From contig MPCW01000014.1 of NCBI GenBank assembly GCA_001874325.1, forward strand, positions 1 through 64,000: a stretch of 64,000 nt of DNA, given 5' to 3'. This document shows, one piece after another, positions 32,410-40,896 of this stretch. This DNA is from Flavobacterium sp. MedPE-SWcel (GTDB lineage: Bacteria > Bacteroidota > Bacteroidia > Flavobacteriales > Flavobacteriaceae). The translations under genes and the position numbers were made by a program. Under the pieces are notes generated by a model. That model did no database searches, had not been told where the DNA came from, and was given only the letters and a program-made list of their open reading frames with translations. The stretch's first letter is position 1, and the number at the start of each line of letters is the position of its first letter.

Positions 32410-35400
32410 TTAGCTATTGGTAATAATCCACTCTCCGTTAGAAAGTAAACTTTCAGCTTTTTTATACTTCATTGTTTCAGTTTTACCGCTTATAACGTGC
32501 TTAATAGTAACAGTGTCATTACGGTTAATTTTTGGCGTAGACCTAACAATAGTTTCTGTAACCTGTGGTTTACTCTGGCTTTGTTGTGCTACTTCACGAG
32601 CTTGCGAAGCCATTTCATCAGTGTTTAAAACTTCCTCTTTACTAGTAGTATAATCTTCTACTTGTTTAGGTTCTTGTTTTGCTTCTTGTATTTCAGTAGC
32701 ATTTTGAGAAGGTAAATCACCTTTAAACAGGAATGAGATTACATCTTTATTAATAGCATTTACAGTTTTCTTGAACAGGTTAAAGGCTTCAAACTTATAA
32801 ATAAGTAAAGGATCTTTTTGTTCGTGTACTGCTAATTGTACAGATTGCTTAAGTTCATCCATTTTACGAAGGTGCTTTTTCCAAGCCTCATCTACAATAG
32901 CCAGTGTAATATTCTTTTCAAAATCAGCAACTAACGATCTTCCTTCTGTTTCATAGGCTTTCTCTAAGTTAGTAACTACGTTTAATGTTTTAACACCATC
33001 AGTAAAAGGTACAACAATACGCTCATACTGATCTTTGTCATTTTCGTAAACATTTTTGATTACTGGGAAAGCTTGAGCAGCATCACGTTCATTTTTAGCA
33101 AGGTATGCTTCCATTACTATTGTGTAAACCTTTGCTGTTAAGTCTTTTTCAGAAAGCTTACCAAACTCAGCTTCAGTAACAGGAGAACTGATAGAGAAGT
33201 AGCGTATTAATTCAAATTCGAAATTTTTATAATCGCTAATTTCTTTATTACTACTTACAATATCTTCAGATGTATCATACATCATGTTAGCGATATCTAC
33301 TTTAAGACGTTCACCGTGTAATGCATGCTTTCTTCTTTTGTATACAACTTCACGTTGTGCATTCATTACATCATCATACTCTAGTAAACGTTTACGTACA
33401 CCAAAGTTATTTTCTTCAACTTTTTTCTGTGCACGCTCTATAGATTTTGTCATCATAGAGTGCTGTATAACTTCACCTTCTTTAAGTCCCATACGGTCCA
33501 TAACTTTAGCAACTCTTTCAGAACCGAATAGACGCATTAAGTTATCTTCTAATGATACATAAAATTGAGAACTTCCAGGATCTCCTTGACGACCAGCACG
33601 ACCACGAAGCTGTCTGTCGACACGTCTAGAATCGTGACGTTCTGTACCTATAATGGCAAGCCCACCAGCAGCTTTTACTTCTGGGGATAATTTAATATCG
33701 GTACCACGACCAGCCATATTGGTTGCTATGGTTACAATACCAGCTTTACCAGCTTCAGCAACAATATCAGCCTCTTTTTTGTGAAGTTTAGCATTAAGTA
33801 CATTGTGAGGAATATTTCTCATCTTAAGCATACGGCTTAATAATTCAGATATCTCTACAGATGTAGTACCAATAAGTATTGGTCTTCCTGCTGCTGACAA
33901 TTTAGATACATCTTCAATAACCGCATTGAATTTTTCACGTGTGGTTTTGTATATTAAATCATGATCGTCATTACGAGCAATAGGTCTATTAGTTGGTATT
34001 TCTACAACATCTAGTTTGTATATTTCCCAGAATTCACCAGCCTCAGTAACAGCAGTACCCGTCATACCTGCAAGCTTGCTGTACATTCTAAAGTAATTTT
34101 GTAGTGTTACAGTAGCAAATGTTTGTGTAGCAGCCTCAATTTTTACATTTTCTTTAGCTTCTATAGCTTGGTGTAATCCGTCAGAGTAACGTCTACCATC
34201 CATTATACGACCAGTTTGCTCATCTACAATCATGACTTTATCTTCCATGATTACATACTCTTTATCTTTTTCAAAAAGAGTATAAGCTTTTAATAACTGT
34301 GTAAGGGTGTGTATACGTTCACTTTTTACAGAGAAGTCTCTAAATAGTTCTTCTTTACGTTCAGCTTCTTCTTCTTTAGCTAAGTTTTTCTTTTCTATCG
34401 AAGCTATCCCTGTACCAATATCTGGTAGTACAAAGAAATCATTATCAGTATCAGTCGATAAGAATTTTATACCACTATCGGTAAGATCTACTTGATTACT
34501 TTTTTCTTCAATTACAAAGTAAAGCTCCTCATCAATTTTATGCATTTCACGGTTGTTGTCCTGCATATATTGATTTTCGGTCTTTTGCAATAGTTGCTTA
34601 ACACCTTCTTCACTAAGGAATTTTATTAATGCTTTACTTCTAGGTAAACCACGGTAAGCTCTTAGTAAAAGAACTCCACCTTCTTTTTCATTACCATCTC
34701 TAATAAGCTTTTTAGCTTCTGCTAAAACACCGTTTATTAGAGTTCTTTGTAGGTTTACAAGATGATCTACTTTTGGTTTAAGTTCGTTAAACTCATGTTG
34801 ATCTCCTTGTGGTACTGGTCCAGATATAATAAGAGGTGTACGAGCATCATCTACAAGTACCGAGTCAACCTCATCTACAATAGCAAAGTTAGGTTTACGT
34901 TGTACTAAGTCGTTAGGCGAATGTGCCATGTTATCTCTTAGGTAATCAAAACCAAATTCGTTATTTGTACCATAAGTAATATCAGCAGCATAAGCTTTTC
35001 TTCTAGCATCAGAGTTTGGTTGATGATTGTCAATACAATCTACCGTCATACCATGGAACTCAAATAAAGGAGCTTTCCAAGTACTATCTCGTCGTGCTAG
35101 GTAGTCATTTACAGTTACTAAGTGTACACCATTTCCTGTAAGTGCATTTAAGTACATAGGTAACGTGGCTACAAGTGTTTTACCCTCACCAGTTTGCATC
35201 TCTGCAATTTTACCTTCATGTAGTACTATACCACCTATAAGCTGTACGTCATAGTGTATCATGTCCCAAGTAATTTCATTACCTGCGGCATTCCAAGAGT
35301 TAGCCCAAACAGCTTTATCTCCATCAAGTTCTACATATTCTTTAGTACCCGAAAACTCTCTATCGCTAGGAGTAGCAGTAACACTAATAGAAGTATTTTC

Positions 35401-35772
35401 TTTAAAGCGTCGTGCAGTTTCTTTAACTACAGCAAAAGCTTCAGGAAGAATATCTAGTAACACTTTTTCAGAAACTTCATAAGCCTCTTTTTCAAGAGCA
35501 TCTATAGAAGCATATATGTCTTCTCTTTTATCAAGATCTTCTGTTCTTTCTATCTCCTCAAGGTACGATGCTATTTTAGCGTCCTTTTCGGCTCTAGCTT
35601 CTTTAATCTTTTCTTTAAAAGATATTGTTTTAGCTCTTAACTCATCATGAGAAAGGCTTGATAAAGCCTGCTCAAAAGAGTGAACTTTTTTTATAAGAGG
35701 TTTTATAGCCTTAATATCTTTTTCAGATTTATCGCCTACAAAAACTTTAAGTATGTTATTTATTAAACTCAT
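32410..35772 (-). CDS. secA: Preprotein translocase ATPase SecA
   Basis: SecA drives Sec-dependent export through SecYEG. The 1,120-aa form is longer than the E. coli protein (about 900) because of insertions typical of Bacteroidota. Visible features are Walker A M-Q-T-G-E-G-K-T-L near residue 190, DYLARRDS, the DEVDS Walker B near 300, and the preprotein cross-linking region. The second ATPase domain has GTTSVEISELLSR and IATNMAGRGTDIKL, then R-Q-L-R-G-R-A-G-R-Q-G-D-P-G-S-S-Q-F-Y-V-S-L. No C-terminal zinc-binding Cys cluster is seen; the tail is Gln/Lys-rich. It is flanked by terminators and is single-gene. Confidence 0.98.
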   Translation of the reverse strand: MSLINNILKVFVGDKSEKDIKAIKPLIKKVHSFEQALSSLSHDELRAKTISFKEKIKEARAEKDAKIASYLEEIERTEDLDKREDIYASIDALEKEAYEVSEKVLLDILPEAFAVVKETARRFKENTSISVTATPSDREFSGTKEYVELDGDKAVWANSWNAAGNEITWDMIHYDVQLIGGIVLHEGKIAEMQTGEGKTLVATLPMYLNALTGNGVHLVTVNDYLARRDSTWKAPLFEFHGMTVDCIDNHQPNSDARRKAYAADITYGTNNEFGFDYLRDNMAHSPNDLVQRKPNFAIVDEVDSVLVDDARTPLIISGPVPQGDQHEFNELKPKVDHLVNLQRTLINGVLAEAKKLIRDGNEKEGGVLLLRAYRGLPRSKALIKFLSEEGVKQLLQKTENQYMQDNNREMHKIDEELYFVIEEKSNQVDLTDSGIKFLSTDTDNDFFVLPDIGTGIASIEKKNLAKEEEAERKEELFRDFSVKSERIHTLTQLLKAYTLFEKDKEYVIMEDKVMIVDEQTGRIMDGRRYSDGLHQAIEAKENVKIEAATQTFATVTLQNYFRMYSKLAGMTGTAVTEAGEFWEIYKLDVVEIPTNRPIARNDDHDLIYKTTREKFNAVIEDVSKLSAAGRPILIGTTSVEISELLSRMLKMRNIPHNVLNAKLHKKEADIVAEAGKAGIVTIATNMAGRGTDIKLSPEVKAAGGLAIIGTERHDSRRVDRQLRGRAGRQGDPGSSQFYVSLEDNLMRLFGSERVAKVMDRMGLKEGEVIQHSMMTKSIERAQKKVEENNFGVRKRLLEYDDVMNAQREVVYKRRKHALHGERLKVDIANMMYDTSEDIVSSNKEISDYKNFEFELIRYFSISSPVTEAEFGKLSEKDLTAKVYTIVMEAYLAKNERDAAQAFPVIKNVYENDKDQYERIVVPFTDGVKTLNVVTNLEKAYETEGRSLVADFEKNITLAIVDEAWKKHLRKMDELKQSVQLAVHEQKDPLLIYKFEAFNLFKKTVNAINKDVISFLFKGDLPSQNATEIQEAKQEPKQVEDYTTSKEEVLNTDEMASQAREVAQQSQSKPQVTETIVRSTPKINRNDTVTIKHVISGKTETMKYKKAESLLSNGEWIITNS

Positions 35773-35823
35773 TATTATATAATTACTTATGGTTGTTCAA
35801 ATCGGTATAAATTTAACCAAAAA

Positions 35824-35847
35824 AAAAGCCTCGCGAAAGAGACTTTT
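35824..35847 (-). terminator. Intrinsic terminator after the DUF2795 gene
   Basis: A 9-bp stem (35824-35832 with 35839-35847) encloses GCGAAA, with a G-T wobble when read on the minus strand. It is followed there by a run of T residues. Confidence 0.75.
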
Positions 35848-35867
35848 CAGTTGAATTTTATTTTTTG

Positions 35868-36089
35868 CTAATACTCATCCTCGTTCCAAAGATAGTCTTC
35901 GTCCGTGGGATAGTCCGGCCATATTTCCTCCATAGACTCATAAATCTCCCCTTCATCTTCAATGGACTGAAGGTTCTCTACTACTTCTAGCGGAGCTCCG
36001 GTTCTAATGGCATAATCTATAAGCTCATCTTTTGTAGCCGGCCATGGTGCATCACTTAAATACGATGCTAATTCTAATGTCCAATACAT
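35868..36089 (-). CDS. DUF2795 protein
   Basis: The 73-aa product is acidic. The N-terminal 40 residues match DUF2795: L-E-L-A-S-Y-L-S-D-A-P-W-P-A-T-K-D-E-L-I-D-Y-A-I-R-T-G-A-P. The remainder is an Asp/Glu-rich tail ending D-E-D-Y-L-W-N-E-D-E-Y. In other bacteria the domain occurs as a small stand-alone protein without known function. It is cytoplasmic. It has a good promoter upstream and a terminator downstream, so it is a single-gene unit. Confidence 0.85.
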   Translation of the reverse strand: MYWTLELASYLSDAPWPATKDELIDYAIRTGAPLEVVENLQSIEDEGEIYESMEEIWPDYPTDEDYLWNEDEY

Positions 36090-36112
36090 CTTCTAAACGG
36101 TTTAATTTTATG

Positions 36113-36142
36113 CAAAAATAAATTTTCTGCTGAAAACGTCAA
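36113..36142 (-). promoter_or_regulatory. Promoter of the DUF2795 gene
   Basis: On the minus strand TTG (36140-36142) and TATTTTTG (36113-36120) are separated by 19 bp, an ideal Bacteroidota promoter, 23 nt upstream of the ATG. Confidence 0.7.
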
Positions 36143-36254
36143 GCAAAAATTTGTTTATTTTCTTAAAAAAGTTAAGAACGTGATTTTTAGCCAGTGTTTA
36201 TAGTGGTTTTCAGTACTTTAAGTATTATAAAATTTAAACCTTAACGCTATATGC

Positions 36255-36827
36255 TTAATACTTTTCAGGTATCCACTTTACTTCATCAGCCTTCAAGTCA
36301 TAGGACAACTTCCGTGCCAGTACAAAAAGGTAGTCAGAAAGTCGGTTAAGGTAGGTTAGAACCTTATTGTCAACCCCCTCTAACTCATCTAAATGTACCG
36401 CTAAGCGTTCTGCACGACGGCATACACAACGTGATATGTGACAATATGACACTGTTGTATGACCACCTGGCAATACAAAGTGCGTCATTTGAGGTAGAGC
36501 TTTATCCATACCATCTATTTCGTTTTCTAATAACTCAATGTCTTCTTCCGAAATTTTAGGAATATTAAGGCGGTCTTTACCGTTCTTTAAAACTTCTTTT
36601 TCGGGAGGTGTTGCTAGTATAGCGCCAAGAGTAAACAGTCTATCCTGTATACGTTCTAGCGTTTTTTTATACATAAGATTTATTTCTTGATCGCGAATTA
36701 ACCCAATGTGTGAATTCAGTTCGTCTACAGTACCGTAGCTCTCTATGCGGATATGGTGTTTGGGTACACGTGTGCCTCCAAAAAGTGCAGTTGTACCTTT
36801 GTCTCCAGTTTTAGTATATACTTTCAT
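36255..36827 (-). CDS. PduO-type cob(I)alamin adenosyltransferase
   Basis: The product (190 aa) converts cob(I)alamin plus ATP to adenosylcobalamin. The family signature is the N-terminal T-K-T-G-D-K-G-T-T-A-L-F-G-G-T-R-V-P-K (ATP binding), then Y-G-T-V-D-E-L-N-S and C-H-I-S-R-C-V-C-R-R-A-E-R with the catalytic Arg. The final block is L-T-Y-L-N-R-L-S-D-Y-L-F-V-L-A-R. It makes the cofactor of methylmalonyl-CoA mutase, consistent with meaB at 25307. It lies 18 nt downstream of a MacB-type ATPase gene on the same strand, so the two are probably cotranscribed. Confidence 0.93.
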   Translation of the reverse strand: MKVYTKTGDKGTTALFGGTRVPKHHIRIESYGTVDELNSHIGLIRDQEINLMYKKTLERIQDRLFTLGAILATPPEKEVLKNGKDRLNIPKISEEDIELLENEIDGMDKALPQMTHFVLPGGHTTVSYCHISRCVCRRAERLAVHLDELEGVDNKVLTYLNRLSDYLFVLARKLSYDLKADEVKWIPEKY

Positions 36828-36845
36828 GATGTTTGGTGTGTGTTG

Positions 36846-37565
36846 TTATGCTGTAGTGGTGTCCTTGCTGCTACCTTCTTTTGTGTATGTGTCACTTTCA
36901 ATAATACCATCACGTAAACGAATAACACGATGAGCGTAAGCAGCAATGTCTTCTTCGTGTGTTACTAGTATTACTGTATTACCATTAGCATGTATGTCGT
37001 TAAACAAGTTCATAATCTCTACAGATGTTTTACTGTCAAGATTACCGGTAGGTTCATCGGCAAGTATTATAGAGGGTTTGTTTACTAATGCTCTACCTAC
37101 AGCTACTCTTTGACGTTGTCCACCCGATAGTTGGTTTGGTTTGTGATCCATTCTATCAGAGAGTCCTACTTGTGTAAGTACTTCTGTAGCCCTTTCTACA
37201 CGCTCTGGTTTTTTATGCCCTGCATATACCATAGGTAGTGCTACGTTGTCTAAAGCAGTAGTACGAGGCAAAAGGTTGAATGTTTGAAATACAAAACCAA
37301 TTTCTTTATTACGAATGGTAGCTAATTCATCATCACTCATTATACTTACATCTTTACCATTAAGAACGTATGTTCCTGATGTTGCGGTGTCAAGGCATCC
37401 AAGTAAATTCATTAATGTACTCTTTCCAGATCCAGAAGGTCCCATTAAAGCTACATATTCTCCTTTGTTTATTTGGAGATCTATACCTTTTAGTACTTTA
37501 ACAATCTCGTTCCCTAATGGAAAATCTCTTGTAATTCCTTTTATGTTGATGATAGGTTGTGCCAT
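36846..37565 (-). CDS. MacB/LolD-type ABC transporter ATP-binding protein
   Basis: This 239-aa ATPase carries all ABC motifs: Walker [10 protein letters not shown] near 42-50, the Q-loop [10 protein letters not shown], signature L-S-G-G-Q-R-Q-R-V near 144-152, Walker [13 protein letters not shown] and the H-loop V-T-H-E-E. The sequence is typical of the MacB / LolD subfamily (lipoprotein release or peptide efflux). The membrane subunit is not in the neighbourhood. The downstream partner is the cobalamin adenosyltransferase, with no obvious functional tie. Confidence 0.9.
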   Translation of the reverse strand: MAQPIINIKGITRDFPLGNEIVKVLKGIDLQINKGEYVALMGPSGSGKSTLMNLLGCLDTATSGTYVLNGKDVSIMSDDELATIRNKEIGFVFQTFNLLPRTTALDNVALPMVYAGHKKPERVERATEVLTQVGLSDRMDHKPNQLSGGQRQRVAVGRALVNKPSIILADEPTGNLDSKTSVEIMNLFNDIHANGNTVILVTHEEDIAAYAHRVIRLRDGIIESDTYTKEGSSKDTTTA

Positions 37566-37653
37566 GGCTATATTTTGAGCCTTAAAAGTAGTAATTTTTT
37601 TTGAGTATAAGTCTTTAACTTTAATGTTGGATAAAGGTTGTTTTTAGCTGTGT

Positions 37654-38286
37654 TTACCCAAGTAGTCCCCATAGTTTTTTACTGCCTAAAAAAGCATTGA
37701 GTAGCCATGAAGTGTTGGTGCGTATGGTAAAATGTTGTTTTGCTTGTCCTCCTCTAAAAAATACAAGCCCTAAATGATAAGTGTCTATAGTAACAGTTAC
37801 ATCAGGGTGGTTTTTTATAGCTTCCCAAGCTCGTGTAGTTTCTTCTGTAGCATAAATGTTACCTACAACGCAGGTGCTATTATCATTAGTATTAGGAACA
37901 ACCTGTTCTAATAAGGGTATTGCTGTAGCAGTATCTTCGCTAGATATATAAGCTAAGTCAATAGCACTAGGTACAGGAGCTAATGTTGAGAAAAACCATA
38001 CTCGAGCGTTAAGAACCTCTCCTGAGGTTCTTAATATTTCGGTTATTTCAGGTGCTTCATCACTAAGTATATATAGCTTTGTAGGGTTAAGTCCTGCTAC
38101 AATTTTATGAAGCGTTTTTATGCTTTGTGGAGTTATGTTTTCTGTGGAATGTTCTTTGGTTTTTGTATAAGACTTTGGTGCTTTGTTGTAAAAGCATTGT
38201 GTAATGATGTTATATACAAAAGGGGAGTGTACCCCGTGTGCATTATCAGACTTCCAAAGAAATTTCATGTAATTCCACGATTTCAT
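37654..38286 (-). CDS. Methyltransferase-like protein lacking motif I
   Basis: The 210-aa product begins with the block D-N-A-H-G-V-H-S-P-F-V-Y near 14-25, which in other flavobacterial proteins introduces a class I SAM-dependent methyltransferase. The following sequence lacks a recognisable glycine-rich motif I: K-L-Y-I-L-S-D-E-A-P-E near 69-79 stands where D/E-x-G-x-G-x-G is expected. Later blocks (TIDTYHLGLVFFRGGQAKQHFTI) match the end of that family. It may be an inactive or diverged member. It starts 10 nt after the end of the ABC-F gene, on the same strand. Confidence 0.6.
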   Translation of the reverse strand: MKSWNYMKFLWKSDNAHGVHSPFVYNIITQCFYNKAPKSYTKTKEHSTENITPQSIKTLHKIVAGLNPTKLYILSDEAPEITEILRTSGEVLNARVWFFSTLAPVPSAIDLAYISSEDTATAIPLLEQVVPNTNDNSTCVVGNIYATEETTRAWEAIKNHPDVTVTIDTYHLGLVFFRGGQAKQHFTIRTNTSWLLNAFLGSKKLWGLLG

Positions 38287-38296
38287 AAACCTGCTT

Positions 38297-40168
38297 TTAT
38301 TCTTCTAGTTTGGCGCTTAGCTCGAACCAGCGTTCTGTTTTTTCTTCTATTTTATTGAGTATTACTTGTAGTTCATCTGCTTTTTTAGAAATATCAGCAT
38401 CAGGTACTTTACCTTCAGCAAAAAGAGCTTCTATTGCTTCTTTCTCTCTTTCGCAGTTTTTTATTTCTTTTTCTATTTTATTGTACTCTTTTTGTTCGTT
38501 AAAAGACAATCCTGCTTTAGTGTTGTTTTGTTTCCAAGACTTTTTGGTAGTCTCACTATCGCTTTTTGGTTCTTTCTTTACAGGTTCAATACTGTCTTCA
38601 TAGGTACGGAAATCACTATAATTACCAGGGAAATCTTCTACAACACCTTCTCCTCTAAATACAAATAGATGATCTACAATTTTATCCATAAAATACCTAT
38701 CGTGGCTTACTACAACAAGGCAGCCAGGGTAATCAAGCAAGAAGCTTTCTAATACATTAAGTGTTACAATATCAAGGTCATTTGTAGGTTCATCTAGTAT
38801 TAAGAAGTTAGGGTTTTGTATTAATACAGTACATAGATAAAGACGTTTTAACTCTCCACCACTTAATTTTTCTACAAAGTCATATTGTTTTTTACGGTCA
38901 AATAGGAAGCGTTCTAGTAGTTGTCCTGCTGATATAATACGCCCTTTTGATAGTGGGATATATTCACCAAACTCTTTAATAATATCAATAACCTTTTGTT
39001 GAGGCTTTGGGTTTATACCACTTTGAGTATAATACCCCATTTTTATAGTGTCTCCTACTATTACTTTACCGCTATCAGCAGGCATAGTTTGGGTTAGTAT
39101 GTTAAGGAATGTAGATTTTCCTGTACCGTTTTTACCTATTATACCTATGCGTTCCCCTTTTTTAAAGTTAAAGTCAAAGTTCTCTAGTATTTTCTTCTCT
39201 TTAAATTGTTTAGATACGCTGTGTAGTTCTACTATTTTACTACCCATGCGCTCCATGTTTATTTCGAGCTCTACTTGATGTTCTTTTCGGCGACTGTTTG
39301 CTTTTTCTTTTATTACGTAAAAATCATCTTGACGTGATTTTGATTTAGTAGTTCTTGCTTTTGGCTGTCTGCGCATCCAAGCAAGTTCTTTTGTGAAAAG
39401 GTTTCGAGCTTTATCTATGCTAGCGTTTTCAGCAGCAATGCGCTCCTCTTTTTTGTTAAGGTAGTAAGAGTAGTTTCCTTTATATTGATATAGTTGACCA
39501 TTTTCTAGCTCTATGATTTCGTTACATACACGCTCCAAGAAAAAACGGTCGTGTGTAACCATAAATAGCGTCATTTTTTCTTTAGCAAAATAGTTCTCTA
39601 ACCATTCTATCATTTCTAAATCAAGATGATTGGTAGGCTCATCTAGTATTAGTAAATCAGGTTTATTGATAAGTATAATAGCTAATGCTAAACGCTTTTT
39701 TTGCCCTCCTGAAAGATTTTTAACCTTTAGTTTTAAGTCGTCAAGCTTTAGTTTAAAGAGTATTTGTTTGTATTGTGTTTCAAAATCCCAAGCATTGTGT
39801 AGATCCATGCGTTCAAATGCTTTTTGGTATGTTTCTTCATCTTCAGGGTTCTCTAAAGCCTTTTCATAGTACGCTATAACCTTTAAAGTTTCGTTATCTG
39901 ACGCAAAAATACTTTCCTCAATACTTAATTCAGGATTAAGTTTAGGCTCCTGTGGTAAAAAAGCCATTTTGGTTTCTTTTCGCATTACTACTTGTCCAGT
40001 ATCAGGTATATCTTCTCCTGTTATAATTTTTAGGATGCTTGTTTTTCCTGTACCGTTTTTTGCGACAAAAGCAACTTTTTGGTCTTTATTAATACCAAAA
40101 GAGATGTTGTCAAAAAGTGTACGTTCTCCAAAAGACTTAGATATATTTTCTACTGAAAGGTAATTCAC
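38297..40168 (-). CDS. uup: ABC-F ATPase, Uup type
   Basis: The product (623 aa) is a soluble protein with two ABC ATPase domains. The first Walker A is A-K-N-G-T-G-K-T-S near 37, Walker B LLILDEPTNHLD. The interdomain linker is Arg/Lys-rich (W-M-R-R-Q-P-K-A-R-T-T-K), typical of Uup. The second Walker A is G-K-N-G-T-G-K-S near 346, Walker B FLILDEPTNDLD. A C-terminal coiled coil (about 530-623, E/K-rich) is also characteristic of Uup. Uup acts in ribosome or recombination-related functions. The start is GTG at 40168. It heads a two-gene unit with the methyltransferase-like gene. Confidence 0.88.
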   Translation of the reverse strand: MNYLSVENISKSFGERTLFDNISFGINKDQKVAFVAKNGTGKTSILKIITGEDIPDTGQVVMRKETKMAFLPQEPKLNPELSIEESIFASDNETLKVIAYYEKALENPEDEETYQKAFERMDLHNAWDFETQYKQILFKLKLDDLKLKVKNLSGGQKKRLALAIILINKPDLLILDEPTNHLDLEMIEWLENYFAKEKMTLFMVTHDRFFLERVCNEIIELENGQLYQYKGNYSYYLNKKEERIAAENASIDKARNLFTKELAWMRRQPKARTTKSKSRQDDFYVIKEKANSRRKEHQVELEINMERMGSKIVELHSVSKQFKEKKILENFDFNFKKGERIGIIGKNGTGKSTFLNILTQTMPADSGKVIVGDTIKMGYYTQSGINPKPQQKVIDIIKEFGEYIPLSKGRIISAGQLLERFLFDRKKQYDFVEKLSGGELKRLYLCTVLIQNPNFLILDEPTNDLDIVTLNVLESFLLDYPGCLVVVSHDRYFMDKIVDHLFVFRGEGVVEDFPGNYSDFRTYEDSIEPVKKEPKSDSETTKKSWKQNNTKAGLSFNEQKEYNKIEKEIKNCEREKEAIEALFAEGKVPDADISKKADELQVILNKIEEKTERWFELSAKLEE

Positions 40169-40185
40169 GTTTGCTTGTTTTTCTG

Positions 40186-40193
40186 CAAAAATA
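40186..40193 (-). promoter_or_regulatory. -7 box of the Uup-like gene
   Basis: Reads TATTTTTG on the minus strand, an exact TAnnTTTG, 17 nt upstream of the GTG start at 40168. No -33 TTG was found. Confidence 0.45.
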
Positions 40194-40228
40194 GACTATT
40201 TGTTTTACTTATCGTTATTTAATCAATC

Positions 40229-40264
40229 AAGACAAAAAGTCAGTTAAAAAGACAAAAAGTCAGT
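40229..40264. repeat. Two 16-bp direct repeats at exact 20-bp spacing upstream of hsp20
   Basis: AAGACAAAAAGTCAGT occurs at 40229-40244 and again at 40249-40264. Each copy contains the dyad GAC-AAAAA-GTC, and the 20-bp period places both on the same face of the helix. It lies about 84 nt upstream of the hsp20 ATG, so it looks like a pair of operator sites. The cognate protein is not known. Confidence 0.6.
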
Positions 40265-40347
40265 GTTTTTTAATTGGTATAAGAATTGACTATTTGTAAA
40301 TCGTAAAACAAAGATTTCTAAGAATTAAAATTTTAAAAACATAAAGT

Positions 40348-40776
40348 ATGAGTTTAGTAAAAAGAAACAATGGTAATGGTCGTGATTTATTTCCATCTAT
40401 GATGGATGAATTGTTGAAAGATTGGGCTGGAGGTGCTCAGGTAGCGAAAAATACAGCACCTCCTGTTAATGTTAAAGAGTTGGAGGCTTCATATAGTCTG
40501 TCTTTAATGGTGCCTGGCTGGAAGAAAGAATCTTTTAATATTGAGATAGATAATGAGTTGTTGTCTATTTCTGCTGAAGTAAAAAAGGAAAAAGAAGAAG
40601 GTAAGTTTACGAGAAGAGAATTTAATTTATCTTCATTTAAAAGAGTATTTACGTTACCAGAAACGGTAAATACGGAAGAGATTAATGCTTCATATCAAGA
40701 TGGTATACTTGAAATAACGCTTCCTAAGAAAGAAGAAGTGTTACCTAAGGCAAAAAGAGTAATAGGGATTTCATAA
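40348..40776 (+). CDS. Hsp20-family small heat-shock protein
   Basis: The product (142 aa) is a small heat-shock protein that holds unfolded proteins without ATP. The alpha-crystallin domain covers about 38-135, with V-P-G-W-K-K-E-S-F-N-I-E-I-D-N-E-L-L-S-I-S-A-E near 55-77. R-R-E-F-N-L-S-S-F-K-R-V-F-T-L-P-E-T-V near 90-108 and A-S-Y-Q-D-G-I-L-E-I-T-L-P-K-K near 115-129 (A-x-x-x-x-G-x-L motif) complete it. It is a single-gene unit between the repeats upstream and a terminator downstream. Confidence 0.94.
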   Translation: MSLVKRNNGNGRDLFPSMMDELLKDWAGGAQVAKNTAPPVNVKELEASYSLSLMVPGWKKESFNIEIDNELLSISAEVKKEKEEGKFTRREFNLSSFKRVFTLPETVNTEEINASYQDGILEITLPKKEEVLPKAKRVIGIS

Positions 40777-40801
40777 ATAGATTTTTAGTTTGGTTAGTTA
40801 G

Positions 40802-40829
40802 AAAGCGTCCTGTGTAGGGCGCTTTTTTT
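40802..40829 (+). terminator. Intrinsic terminator after hsp20
   Basis: AAAGCGTCCT (40802-40811) and AGGGCGCTTT (40816-40825) form a 10-bp stem with one mismatch and a GTGT loop. A T-run follows. Confidence 0.8.
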
Positions 40830-40884
40830 GTATATAGTGTATTTCATAAGGTAGAGGTCGTGTGTATGAAATAAACAAATTATA

Positions 40885-40892
40885 TATATTTG
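40885..40892 (+). promoter_or_regulatory. -7 box 4 nt before the glycosyltransferase ATG
   Basis: TATATTTG matches TAnnTTTG exactly, but only four bases separate it from the ATG at 40897. If used, transcription would begin at or just beside the start codon. No -33 TTG is seen at the standard distance. Confidence 0.45.
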
Positions 40893-40896
40893 CCTC

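Noticed and set aside
40229..40264. CRISPR-like pair of repeats
   Set aside because: Only two copies with a 4-bp gap, no spacer of CRISPR size and no cas genes nearby; an operator pair is more likely.
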